A DNA stretch of 54,521 bases. It comes from Terriglobia bacterium (lineage in GTDB: Bacteria > Acidobacteriota > UBA6911). The position numbers and the translations under genes were made by a program. Every line of letters begins with the position of its first letter. The stretch's first letter is position 1. The notes beneath the pieces were generated by a model. The model had not been told where the DNA came from and ran no database searches. It was given only the letters and a program-made list of their open reading frames with translations. The stretch lies in the NCBI GenBank assembly GCA_020072565.1, contig JAIQGI010000044.1, positions 1 to 54,521 on the forward strand. The letters run 5' to 3'. Positions 1 to 7,811 of the stretch are shown here, one piece after another.

Positions 1-114
1 GCGGAAGTTCAAAAAGGCGAGACAATGGAATGGCTGGTGGAGGATCGAAACACTTTCATCCTCAAGCGCGTCCGCTCCCGAAACTCATTTCTCAAAAAGC
101 GACACGCTCCTTAA
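1..114 (+). CDS. C-terminal fragment of a small protein, possibly AbrB/MazE-like (partial)
   Basis: An open frame enters from the left window edge and stops at TAA 112-114, leaving 37 visible codons. The residues are polar and basic. A segment of the form KGETMEWLVEDRNTFILKR resembles the 'KGD-x-W-x(n)-L-L-R' ending seen in some swapped-hairpin AbrB/MazE-type antitoxins, but the fragment is too short to be certain. It is followed by repeat sequence, so it is probably the last gene of a preceding unit and unrelated to the EPS genes. It could equally be a transposon-related remnant. Confidence 0.35.
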   Translation, partial: AEVQKGETMEWLVEDRNTFILKRVRSRNSFLKKRHAP

Positions 115-127
115 CTTGACGCGCATG

Positions 128-268
128 CCTGAAGGGGCGACACATTTATTCTCGGGATAGCGTGACAGAAGACAATTCCCAGCCCCGACGGGGCGGAAGC
201 AGCCTAGCCCCGGGCGTGAGCCCGGGGTTGGGAGCAGGTGAAGAAGGAGCCCTGAAGGGGCGACACAT
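128..268. repeat. Intergenic repeat element bounded by 18-bp direct repeats
   Basis: The 18-bp sequence CCTGAAGGGGCGACACAT occurs at 128-145 and again, exactly, at 251-268. Between them are two GC-rich hairpins: AGCCCCGACGGGGC at 181-194 and a perfect 8-bp stem CCCCGGGC/GCCCGGGG with a short loop at 208-227. The arrangement looks like a dispersed, palindromic non-coding repeat unit. It lies directly in front of the sugar transferase gene and could fold in the leader RNA. Confidence 0.6.
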
Positions 269-324
269 CAATCTCGTTATCTTCGCGCCCTCCGCGTTCA
301 CCTTTTGCTCTTCTTGGATCCTCA

Positions 325-1470
325 ATGAACCTTAGCATCCTCGCCCCGTCGCACTGGCTCGCCAGATCCGGCCGCTATCAGACCGACGATCTCCCCGTCA
401 TTGCCGACGAAGGCCTCTTCAACTACCTCCTCGCGCTCGAGCGCAAACGGACCGAGCGCACCGGCGACCCCTTCGTCCTCATGATCCTGGACCTCACCAC
501 TCTGAACGGCAGCGCCCCCCCGCCAAGAATATCGGAAATTTGCGCCGCCATCCGCGCCGAAACCCGCGATACGGACCTTTACGGCTGGTACAAATTTTCC
601 TCCGCCATCGGCGTGATCTTCACCACCTTGCGCACCGCGGACCGCGCCACGATCCAATCCGCTCTCGCCGGCAAGACCGACCGGGCGCTTCACGAAGTGC
701 TGCCTCCGGCTGAAGTGAGGAAAGTGGCAATCTCCTTCCACTTCTTTCCGGAGGAGATCGATAAAAACACGCCGGCCTTCAAGTCGGATGAAAAGCTCTA
801 CCCGGATCTCAGAGACCAGAAGAGATCGCGAGTCGCATTTCACTTTTTCAAGCGGACAATTGATATTCTCGGCAGCCTTGTAGCCCTGATCATTTTCTCC
901 CCTCTGTTTCTGGTCATCTCGATTTCGGTCAAGCTCACCTCAAACGGTCCCGTGCTTTTCAAGCAGCGCAGAATCGGAAAGTTCGGCAAGGAGTTTGCAT
1001 TTCTGAAGTTCCGGACCATGCATGTGAACACCAGCCATGAGATCCACGAACAGTACATCCGGAAACTCATCGAGCAGGATAAGGGTATCGCCGCGGCGGG
1101 CAAAGCAGGCCCCGTCTATAAGATTGTCAACGACCCGCGGGTCACCCGGATCGGACACTTTCTCAGGAAATCCAGCCTGGATGAACTTCCCCAATTCCTG
1201 AACGTCCTGAAAGGGGACATGAGTCTCGTAGGCCCCCGCCCGCCGATCCCCTACGAGGTCACCCATTACCGATCCTGGCACAAGCGTCGCGTGATTGAGG
1301 TAAAACCGGGCATCACCGGCCTCTGGCAGGTCTATGGCCGGAGCAAGACGACGTTCGATGAGATGGTGCGTTTGGACATACGGTACATCAAAAACCAATC
1401 CGGCTGGCTCGACTTCAAGATCGTGCTGAAAACCCCGGGTGCGGTTTTCTCCGGCTCGGGCGCCTACTAG
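325..1470 (+). CDS. EPS-initiating polyprenyl-phosphate sugar phosphotransferase
   Basis: This 381-residue protein should transfer a sugar-1-phosphate from a nucleotide sugar to undecaprenyl phosphate at the inner membrane, which starts repeat-unit assembly. The C-terminal half (from about residue 172) is a complete bacterial sugar transferase domain. It has one hydrophobic hairpin segment (about 178-200), then [34 protein letters not shown] and [14 protein letters not shown]. The N-terminal 150 residues are not the usual multi-membrane CoA-binding part of WbaP/WcaJ-type enzymes. They are soluble and loosely resemble a degenerate GGDEF-like fold without a GGDEF motif. The start at 325 follows a weak GGAT-type Shine-Dalgarno. 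It is the first gene of the EPS block and is separated from the next by a large inverted repeat. Confidence 0.88.
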   Translation: MNLSILAPSHWLARSGRYQTDDLPVIADEGLFNYLLALERKRTERTGDPFVLMILDLTTLNGSAPPPRISEICAAIRAETRDTDLYGWYKFSSAIGVIFTTLRTADRATIQSALAGKTDRALHEVLPPAEVRKVAISFHFFPEEIDKNTPAFKSDEKLYPDLRDQKRSRVAFHFFKRTIDILGSLVALIIFSPLFLVISISVKLTSNGPVLFKQRRIGKFGKEFAFLKFRTMHVNTSHEIHEQYIRKLIEQDKGIAAAGKAGPVYKIVNDPRVTRIGHFLRKSSLDELPQFLNVLKGDMSLVGPRPPIPYEVTHYRSWHKRRVIEVKPGITGLWQVYGRSKTTFDEMVRLDIRYIKNQSGWLDFKIVLKTPGAVFSGSGAY

Positions 1471-1555
1471 CCCAGCCTATTCCTGAATGGCAAATATAGA
1501 TTTATGGACGTCAAAACACGCAGACGCACGTCGATAATCTTTACTTTGTCAGCGA

Positions 1556-1717
1556 GCAGGAGCTTTTGCCGCCGTGCTTGCCGGGAACGGGCTGTCGAGC
1601 GCTCGTGGATTCCGGGCATCCGCTTACCACTTACATGCGCGAGCATTCGACAGCCCGTTCCCGACAAGCACGATCAGCGCGAAGCGCTGACCCCTGCGGG
1701 GCGGCAAAAGCTCCTGC
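1556..1717. repeat. Long imperfect inverted repeat (about 160 bp)
   Basis: The left arm, from GCAGGAGCTTTTGCCGCC (1556-1573) through GTGCTTGCCGGGAACGGGCTGTCGA (to 1598), is mirrored on the right by TCGACAGCCCGTTCCCGACAAGCAC (1647-1671) and GGCGGCAAAAGCTCCTGC (1700-1717). The right arm is interrupted by an extra small hairpin around ATCAGCGCGAAGCGCTGAC. The structure has no convincing ORF. It looks like a miniature, MITE- or REP-like palindromic element between the sugar transferase and the oxidoreductase genes, and a transcript across it would form a long stem. The rest of the 1471-1851 gap holds no gene I can support. Confidence 0.75.
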
Positions 1718-1851
1718 CCGCGTCCGTCAGCGTCCAATTCCCTCGTTTTTCTTCTTTCCATCAAGCTTCATGAATATTTCAGGTTAGTGTTCATGCTTTT
1801 CCCAGCGTCCTCAGCTTCTTCTGCAGTGATATTTATCTCGGGAGCATTCTC

Positions 1852-2853
1852 ATGTTATCCATTGGCGTTATAGGTTACGGATATTGGGGACCCAATATTG
1901 TCCGAAACTTCCAGAACGTCAACCGCGGCTGCGTCAAAGTAATCTGTGATCTCAACCCCAAAGCCCTGGAACGTGCGCAGAAGAGCAGCCCCGGCATCGA
2001 GACCACCTCCGACTGCCGTGACGTCTGCACGCGCCGCGACATCGACGCGGTCGCGGTGATCACCCCGGTCTCGACGCACTACCCGCTCGTCAAGAAAGCC
2101 CTGGAAAACGGCAAGCACGTTTTCGTGGAGAAACCTTTTACGAACAGCATCGCCGAAGCCGAGGAACTGATCGAGCTTGCCGAAAAGAAAAACCTCAACA
2201 TCATGGTGGACCACACTTTTCTTTTCACCGGCGCGGTCAAGAAGATCAAAGAGCTGATCGACCAGGACGTGCTCGGGACTCTTTACTACTACGACTCCAC
2301 CCGCGTGAATCTCGGCTTGTTCCAGACCGACGTCAATGTGATCTGGGACCTCGCCCCGCACGACTTCTCCATCATGCAATATCTCATCCCGGGCAAGCCG
2401 GAAGCGGTCGTGGCGACCGGTGAGAAGCATGTGAACGGCATCGAGGACGTCGCTTATATCACTGTCTACTTTTCCAAGAATGTCATCGCCCACTTCAACG
2501 TCAATTGGCTGTCGCCGGTAAAGGTTCGGAGCACGCTGATCGGCGGCGAGAAAAAGATGCTGGTCTGGAACGATCTCGAGGCGGACGAGAAGATCAAGAT
2601 CTACGACAAGGGTGTAAAGACAGCGACCGGGGAACATGTGTATGACCTGCTCGTGAGCTATCGCATGGGGGACATCTGGTCGCCGCGCATTGACCAGATC
2701 GAAGCCCTGAAAGTCGAGACCCAGTACTTCGTCGACTGTGTCGAAAAAGGCGAGAGGCCCTTCAACGACGGCATGGCCGGCCTGAACGTGGTCAGGATGC
2801 TGGAAGCCGCCGGCAAGTCGCTGTCGCAAAAGGGAGGGATCGTGAATTTATGA
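1852..2853 (+). CDS. Gfo/Idh/MocA oxidoreductase, WlbA/WbpB-like UDP-sugar 3-dehydrogenase
   Basis: The 333-residue protein opens with an NAD-binding Rossmann segment (IGVIGYGYWGPNIVRNF), followed by the family's EKPF catalytic-lysine motif near residue 95 and an HDFSIMQY segment typical of the C-terminal substrate domain. By family and neighbours, it most likely oxidises C3 of UDP-N-acetylglucosaminuronate. This is the first step of the route to UDP-2,3-diacetamido uronic acid. A GGGAG ribosome site lies just upstream of ATG 1852. The stop overlaps the start of the acetyltransferase (ATGA), showing translational coupling. The order oxidoreductase-acetyltransferase-aminotransferase matches known wlb/wbp gene sets. 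Substrate identity is inferred. Confidence 0.88.
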   Translation: MLSIGVIGYGYWGPNIVRNFQNVNRGCVKVICDLNPKALERAQKSSPGIETTSDCRDVCTRRDIDAVAVITPVSTHYPLVKKALENGKHVFVEKPFTNSIAEAEELIELAEKKNLNIMVDHTFLFTGAVKKIKELIDQDVLGTLYYYDSTRVNLGLFQTDVNVIWDLAPHDFSIMQYLIPGKPEAVVATGEKHVNGIEDVAYITVYFSKNVIAHFNVNWLSPVKVRSTLIGGEKKMLVWNDLEADEKIKIYDKGVKTATGEHVYDLLVSYRMGDIWSPRIDQIEALKVETQYFVDCVEKGERPFNDGMAGLNVVRMLEAAGKSLSQKGGIVNL

Positions 2854-3326
2854 GCGAATACCAGTGCATCGCCCCCGACGTAAAGTTGGGCCAGAACGTA
2901 AAGATGTCGAAGTTCATCAATCTGTACGGCTGCACCATCGGCGACAACGTCAAGCTAGGCGCCTTCGTCGAGATCCAGAAGAACGCCTTCATCGGCAACA
3001 ACTGCAAGATCTCGAGCCACACGTTCATTTGCGAAGGCGTCACGATCGAGGACGACGTCTTCATCGGCCACAGCGTAGCCTTCATCAATGACACCTACCC
3101 GCGCGCCACCACCGCCGGCCAACTCCAGACGGAGTCCGACTGGAAAGTAGAAAAGACATTGGTAAAGCGAGGCGCATCCATAGGGAGCGGCGCCACCATC
3201 CTCGCCAAAGTAACGATAGGCGAGAACGCCATAGTCGGCGCTGGCGCCATCGTAACAAAGGATGTCCCCGCCAACACAATCGTGGCCGGCAACCCAGCAA
3301 AAATCCTCCGCCGCGTTGACAAATAA
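2850..3326 (+). CDS. Left-handed beta-helix N-acetyltransferase, WlbB/WbpD-like
   Basis: This 158-residue protein is built of hexapeptide repeats ([LIV]-G-x(4)) such as IGDNVKLGAFVEI, IGNNCKIS, IEDDVFIG, IGSGATI and IGENAIVGAGAIV, and it ends in the usual VPANTIVAGNPAKILR acetyl-CoA cap. Length and architecture match UDP-3-amino-sugar N-acetyltransferases. It should act after the aminotransferase of the same cluster, acetylating the 3-amino group of the UDP-sugar in the cytoplasm. It starts inside the stop of the preceding oxidoreductase gene. After its stop, a CTCTGCG-rich repeat (about 3336-3362) precedes the next gene. Confidence 0.88.
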   Translation: MSEYQCIAPDVKLGQNVKMSKFINLYGCTIGDNVKLGAFVEIQKNAFIGNNCKISSHTFICEGVTIEDDVFIGHSVAFINDTYPRATTAGQLQTESDWKVEKTLVKRGASIGSGATILAKVTIGENAIVGAGAIVTKDVPANTIVAGNPAKILRRVDK

Positions 3327-3331
3327 GAAGT

Positions 3332-3364
3332 CTTTCTCTGCGCCCTCTGCGCTCTCTGCGCTGA
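3332..3364. repeat. CTCTGCG-type intergenic repeat
   Basis: Near-tandem copies of CTCTGCGC fill the gap between the acetyltransferase and aminotransferase genes. The same word family appears in opposite orientation at 40552-40577 (CGCAGAGG). An AGGAGA ribosome site for the next gene follows at about 3375. Confidence 0.5.
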
Positions 3365-3388
3365 GATGTTTTTCAGGAGATAAATAAC

Positions 3389-4543
3389 ATGCCAATCCCA
3401 ATCCCATTCCTAGACCTGATAACCCCTCATAAAGAACTCGAACAAGAATTAATGGAGGCAGTACGCAACACGATAAGAACCGCCCATTTCATAGGCGGCC
3501 CTGAGGTCGAAGGCTTCGAAAAAGAATTCGCCACCTTCTGCCAGACAATGCATTGCGTCGGGGTCTCCAGCGGCACCGACGCCGTCCGCTTCGCCCTGAT
3601 GGCCGCCGGGGTAGGGAAGGGCGACATCGTAGTCACCGTCCCGAACACCTTCATCGCCACCACCGAAGCCATCACCCAGGCTGGCGCCACGATCGCCTTC
3701 GTCGACATCGACGAGCGCACATACAACATGGACCCCGAAAAGCTGCGCCAGTATCTCGAGTCCCATCCAGACGCCCCGATAAAGGCAGTCTTACCGGTCC
3801 ACCTCTACGGCCAGATGGCCAACATGGACCCGATCCTGGAGCTTGCGGAGAAGCATAACCTGATGGTCATCGAGGACTCCTGCCAGGCCCACGGCGCCGA
3901 GTATTTCTCGAGAAAAGAAAACCGCTGGTGCCGCGCCGGCTCGATGGGCAAAGCCGCCGCCTTCAGCTTCTACCCCGGCAAAAACCTGGGTGCCTGCGGC
4001 GAAGCCGGCGCCGTGACGACGAACGACCCGGCGATTGCGCAGAAAATCAGGATGCTCCGCGACCACGGCCAAGCCAAGAAGTACTTCCACGACATGGAGG
4101 GCTACAACGGCCGTCTCGATGCGATACAGGCAGGTATGCTGAGAATTAAATTGCGTCATCTGCCGGAGTGGAACAAACAGCGCCGCGAGGCTGCACAGCG
4201 CTACGCCACGCTGCTGCCCGGCGTCAAAGGAATCACCATCCCATACGAGCCAGACTGGTCAAAAGCCATCTACCATCTGTACATCGTTCGGGTTCCAGAC
4301 CGCGATTCCCGCCAAAAGCGCCTGACCGACCAAGGCATCAGCACAGGCCTGCATTACCCATACCCCTTGCACCTGCAAAAAGCATACGCACACTTGGGAT
4401 ACAGTGTCGGCACCTTCTCGATAACCGAGCAAGTCAGCCGCGACCTCCTGAGCCTCCCCATGTACCCAACCCTGAGCAAGCGCGAGCAGCTCCAAATAAC
4501 CGCTGCGCTCAGCGAACCGGCCGCCAAATCCGCCACCGCCTGA
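3389..4543 (+). CDS. DegT/DnrJ/EryC1/StrS aminotransferase, WlbC/WbpE-like
   Basis: The 384-residue protein is a PLP-dependent sugar aminotransferase. It has the N-terminal FLDLITPHKELEQEL and GGPEVEGFEKEFA segments, the cofactor-phosphate region GVSSGTDAVRFAL, the VIEDSCQAHGAEY motif, and SFYPGKNLGACGEAGAV carrying the PLP-binding lysine. It most likely aminates the 3-keto-UDP-sugar made by the upstream oxidoreductase using glutamate. The start is supported by CAGGAGA 14 bases upstream. With the two preceding genes it forms a complete three-enzyme cassette. UDP-GlcNAc 6-dehydrogenase, needed to feed the cassette, is not in the window. Confidence 0.9.
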   Translation: MPIPIPFLDLITPHKELEQELMEAVRNTIRTAHFIGGPEVEGFEKEFATFCQTMHCVGVSSGTDAVRFALMAAGVGKGDIVVTVPNTFIATTEAITQAGATIAFVDIDERTYNMDPEKLRQYLESHPDAPIKAVLPVHLYGQMANMDPILELAEKHNLMVIEDSCQAHGAEYFSRKENRWCRAGSMGKAAAFSFYPGKNLGACGEAGAVTTNDPAIAQKIRMLRDHGQAKKYFHDMEGYNGRLDAIQAGMLRIKLRHLPEWNKQRREAAQRYATLLPGVKGITIPYEPDWSKAIYHLYIVRVPDRDSRQKRLTDQGISTGLHYPYPLHLQKAYAHLGYSVGTFSITEQVSRDLLSLPMYPTLSKREQLQITAALSEPAAKSATA

Positions 4544-4583
4544 CCCCAAACCATAAACTCGCCGCCCCAATACATTATGCCCA

Positions 4584-4623
4584 CAGTGAACAGCGAACAG
4601 CCAATAGCGAACAGCGAACAGCC
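4584..4623. repeat. GCGAACAGC-type intergenic repeat
   Basis: The words AGTGAACAGCGAACAGCC and AATAGCGAACAGCGAACAGCC run to within a few bases of the next start codon. The same word family recurs at 41235-41390 in both orientations. Because this stretch is open in the forward frame, a naive ORF would extend upstream through it into the aminotransferase gene. The repeat argues that the true start of the next gene is ATG 4627. Confidence 0.6.
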
Positions 4624-4626
4624 ACA

Positions 4627-7026
4627 ATGTTTTCCTTCCTCCGCCACTTCCTAGCAACCAAAGGCCCCTGGCACGCAGCGGAGCGTTCCCTCGAGGTCAT
4701 TTGGCGTTTCACCAATGGCGCGCGAAGACTGGATTACATTACAGATTTGCTGGAACCAACGCTTGGCGCAAATGGAATTCGGATGACTTTTTTTGTCAGT
4801 GCGGGCGTGCTGGCGCGCCATGCTCCGCGCATCAAACGCCTGCACAAAATGGGTCACGACATCGGCTCTCATGGAATGTTTCACAGTCGCATGGACCTGC
4901 TCAGTCCGGAGGATCAGCTGGGGATTCTCGAGGAAAGCCACCGGTTATTGACGGAGGCCGGATTCCAGGCGTCCGGTTACCGCAGTCCTTATCTGAACTA
5001 CAACGAGGACACCTACGAGGCGTTGACGCGCAGCCCATATTCCTGGAGCAGCGGCGAGGTGATCCTCTGGGACAATGGCTGGGGGCAAAACGCAGGAACA
5101 AGGCGCCTGGATTCACTCAGCAACTATATTCCCGCTGGACAGAGAATCTCGCGGCCCAGACTGCGCGGCCGCATGGTCGAGATCCCGGTCACTGCGCCCG
5201 ATGACGAGATCCTCTACGAGCGGTACCGGGTCCGCCAGAAGGATCGCATCCATGAAACGTGGTTCCACGTTTTTGAAAAAATCCATTCCGCAGGCGAGTT
5301 CTTCCATTTGCTCTTTCACCCGGAGCGCTTTTTGTACATCCGAGAGTCGCTCGGTGATCTCGCAAAGCATGTTAGCGAGGTACGCCCCGCAGTCTGGCGC
5401 TGCAAACTCAGCGAACTTGCGCACTGGTGGGAGGAGCGCAGCACGTGGCAATGGCATCGGGCAGAAGACGGGAGCATCATCATAGATGGCCCTGCGCAAT
5501 CCGCAGTCCTGGTGAAGGGAAGCGGTTCAGAACTTCTGCTGCCTGAATCGGATTACTTCTATAAAAAATACCGGCTGCACCCGTCGGCATCTTCCTATCC
5601 GGCCTTCATCATCGGCCTTTCGCCTCGGTGCCCCGAATCTCTCGCCCGTTTCCTCCACGAAGAGGGATTTCCAACCGAGAGGGCAGCGTCCGCAAAGGGT
5701 TTTTCGATTTTTCTGGACCGTGCCGACTTCAAGCCGTCTGATGCTCGCGCACTCCTGGACGAGATCGACGGTTCCGAAAAGCCGCTATTGCGTCTCTGGC
5801 GCTGGCCGAACGGTTATCGGTCCGCCTTCGGCATATCCGCAGACATCTGCGCAGTCGACCTCAAGGATTTTCGCGAACGAACCCGTCACTTCGGAGCGCC
5901 ATGCCCCTACCGCAAAATAAAGAGTAACTCGTACACAGGGAACAGCGGGGAGCTGGAAGCTAAAAGCCAAAAGCTAAAAGCTAAAAGCTGCATTTGGATC
6001 GACCTGGATAACACACCTCACGTGCCGTTTTTCATCCCGATCATTCGCGAATTGGAAACCCGGGGACACCGGGTTGTCCTCAGCGCACGTGATGCCTTTC
6101 AGGTCTGCGAATTGGCGACTCAGTCAGGACTCACCTTTGAACAGATCGGCCACCACTACGGAAAGCACATGCTCCTAAAGGTTTACGGCCTGATCTGCCG
6201 ATCCGCACAAATGCTTCCACTTGCGCTGCGTGAAAAACCGGACCTGGCGCTGTCTCATGGCGCCCGATCCCAGGTGCTGGTCGCGAATTTCCTTGGGATT
6301 CCGTCCGTCGTCATCGGTGATTACGAACATTCGAAAACCCTGCCCTTTTGCCAGCCGAAGTGGCATGTTGTGCCTGAGGTCATTCCTGCCGACGCCCTCG
6401 GTCATGGCAAGGTTCTGACGTATAAAGGAATCAAGGAGGACGTCTACGTCCCGTTCTTCAGGCCGGACCCCGGAATTCTCAGCGAACTCGGCCTTTCGGA
6501 GCGCGATCTGGTAATCACCGTGCGCCCGCCGGCGACGGAAGCGCACTATCACAATCCAGAGGGTGAGGTTCTTTTTCGGGAGTTGATGGATTGGGCTCTC
6601 TCCTCTTCGGAGGCAAAGATTGTCATGCTGCCGCGAAACTCCAAGCAGGTAATGCAATATAGTCGAGAACACCCTGTGTGGTTTTCCAATGGGAGAGTCA
6701 TAGTTCCCAAACATGCCGTGGACGGGTTGAACCTTCTCTGGTACTCGGATCTAGTGGTGAGCGGCGGGGGCACGATGAACCGGGAAGCGGCCGCTTTGGG
6801 CGTACCTGTATACAGCATTTTCAGGGGTCCGATCGGCGCCGTCGACAGGCACCTGGAGGACGAAGGCCGCCTGATACTTCTAACTTCAGTTGAGGATGTT
6901 CGTACGAGGATCGATCTTCGCAAAAGGCAAAAGCTCGCCAGCGTCGATACTAAATCGCGACCGGCACTGAATGACATTATCGACCACATAGAGTTCCTTC
7001 TAGCATCGAATCATAAAACCGTGTAG
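4627..7026 (+). CDS. Fusion: polysaccharide deacetylase-like domain + DUF354 glycosyltransferase-like domain
   Basis: The frame is 799 residues from ATG 4627; a longer upstream frame only reads through repeat DNA and the previous gene. Residues 1-440 resemble a NodB-fold polysaccharide deacetylase: IRMTFFVSAGVLA, then DIGSHGMFHS with zinc-type histidines at about 82 and 86, and a GYRSPYL segment. The usual TFDDG at the first motif is replaced by RLDYITD. Near residue 400 there is a second NodB-like beginning (RWPNGYRSAFGISADIC). Residues 456-799 are a full-length DUF354 domain (WIDLDNTPHVPFF at the start, SHGARSQVLVANFLGIPS, VVSGGGTMNREAAALGVP), related to MurG/UDP-GlcNAc epimerase-like GT-B folds. 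The linker (445-454) is encoded by an AAGCTAAAAGC repeat of intergenic type, suggesting two genes joined by read-through. Activities are inferred. Confidence 0.8.
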   Translation: MFSFLRHFLATKGPWHAAERSLEVIWRFTNGARRLDYITDLLEPTLGANGIRMTFFVSAGVLARHAPRIKRLHKMGHDIGSHGMFHSRMDLLSPEDQLGILEESHRLLTEAGFQASGYRSPYLNYNEDTYEALTRSPYSWSSGEVILWDNGWGQNAGTRRLDSLSNYIPAGQRISRPRLRGRMVEIPVTAPDDEILYERYRVRQKDRIHETWFHVFEKIHSAGEFFHLLFHPERFLYIRESLGDLAKHVSEVRPAVWRCKLSELAHWWEERSTWQWHRAEDGSIIIDGPAQSAVLVKGSGSELLLPESDYFYKKYRLHPSASSYPAFIIGLSPRCPESLARFLHEEGFPTERAASAKGFSIFLDRADFKPSDARALLDEIDGSEKPLLRLWRWPNGYRSAFGISADICAVDLKDFRERTRHFGAPCPYRKIKSNSYTGNSGELEAKSQKLKAKSCIWIDLDNTPHVPFFIPIIRELETRGHRVVLSARDAFQVCELATQSGLTFEQIGHHYGKHMLLKVYGLICRSAQMLPLALREKPDLALSHGARSQVLVANFLGIPSVVIGDYEHSKTLPFCQPKWHVVPEVIPADALGHGKVLTYKGIKEDVYVPFFRPDPGILSELGLSERDLVITVRPPATEAHYHNPEGEVLFRELMDWALSSSEAKIVMLPRNSKQVMQYSREHPVWFSNGRVIVPKHAVDGLNLLWYSDLVVSGGGTMNREAAALGVPVYSIFRGPIGAVDRHLEDEGRLILLTSVEDVRTRIDLRKRQKLASVDTKSRPALNDIIDHIEFLLASNHKTV
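5956..5990. repeat. AAGCTAAAAGC repeat inside the fusion gene
   Basis: About four imperfect copies of AAAAGCTA/AAAAGCC lie exactly at the junction between the deacetylase part and the DUF354 part of the fused gene. They are in frame and encode an AKSQKLKAKS linker. Such word-repeats elsewhere in this window lie between genes, not inside them. Confidence 0.6.
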
Positions 7027-7052
7027 TAGCCTATCTGGACCAGACAAATCGC

Positions 7053-7712
7053 ATGTTCCGGATCATTCTTAATTTTCACGGGATCGGCCCGATTACCAGG
7101 AAGATTTATAACGGTGAGCACAACTGCTGGCTCGATCAGGACTTCTTTGAGGGGGTAATAGATCTCGTACGAGGGCAGGAGCATGTGCGATTGACTTTCG
7201 ATGATGGTAACGCTTCAGATATAGAGATCGTAGTACCGGCGCTTTTACGACGCGGTCTGAAAGCAACGTTTTTCATTTGCTCGGGCCGGCTCGGGCAACC
7301 CACGTTTCTCAACAAGGCCCAAGTTCGTGAACTGCAGGCGCATGGCATGAGTATTGGCAGCCACGGTGTCTCCCATCTCTCCTGGTGCCATCAGCATGCG
7401 ACTCGGCTATGCGAAGAACTCGAAGGCAGTCGGCAGATTCTCGAAGAGGTCTGCGGTAGCACTGTCGACGCCGCGGCGTGTCCCTTCGGCGCCTATGACC
7501 GCACAGTGTTGTCGGGCTTACGCCATGCAGGTTACCGCTTTGTTTATACAAGTGATGGGGGTGTTTCCGCTGCAAACCACTGGCTGAGGGCGCGAAATAC
7601 TGTTACGCGCTCGATGACCATCGACAGCGTCGCGCTGCTGATTCAGCGCGGACCCGGAACATGGAAACAAACGCTAATTCGTGCTCGTCAGATTGTGAAG
7701 CGTCTGTGGTGA
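7053..7712 (+). CDS. Polysaccharide deacetylase (NodB-type)
   Basis: This compact 219-residue protein has the canonical motifs of carbohydrate esterase family 4: LTFDDG (aspartates at about 50-51), KATFFICSGRLG, and SIGSHGVSHLSW carrying the two zinc histidines. The later ACPFGAYDRTVLSGLRHAGY segment is motif 3-like. There is no clear signal peptide, so it may act on lipid-linked or nascent saccharide at the cytoplasmic side. It follows the fusion gene by 26 bases, probably in the same operon. The presence of three NodB-like proteins in the window suggests de-N-acetylation of the EPS or its precursors. Confidence 0.87.
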   Translation: MFRIILNFHGIGPITRKIYNGEHNCWLDQDFFEGVIDLVRGQEHVRLTFDDGNASDIEIVVPALLRRGLKATFFICSGRLGQPTFLNKAQVRELQAHGMSIGSHGVSHLSWCHQHATRLCEELEGSRQILEEVCGSTVDAAACPFGAYDRTVLSGLRHAGYRFVYTSDGGVSAANHWLRARNTVTRSMTIDSVALLIQRGPGTWKQTLIRARQIVKRLW

Positions 7713-7811
7713 CAAGGGCGATCGATGCTTTGGCTCTTCTTACCTCGGTTATCGAACCGGAGAAGCTAGGCGCCTTAGTCCGTCAGCACTCAAACGTTTC
7801 GGCTGAGCACC

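Noticed and set aside
1855-2829. 324-codon reverse-strand frame
   Set aside because: Shadow of the Gfo/Idh/MocA oxidoreductase; no family features.
4168-4626. N-terminal extension of the deacetylase-DUF354 frame
   Set aside because: It runs through the aminotransferase gene in another frame and through repeat DNA; the encoded residues have no coding character.
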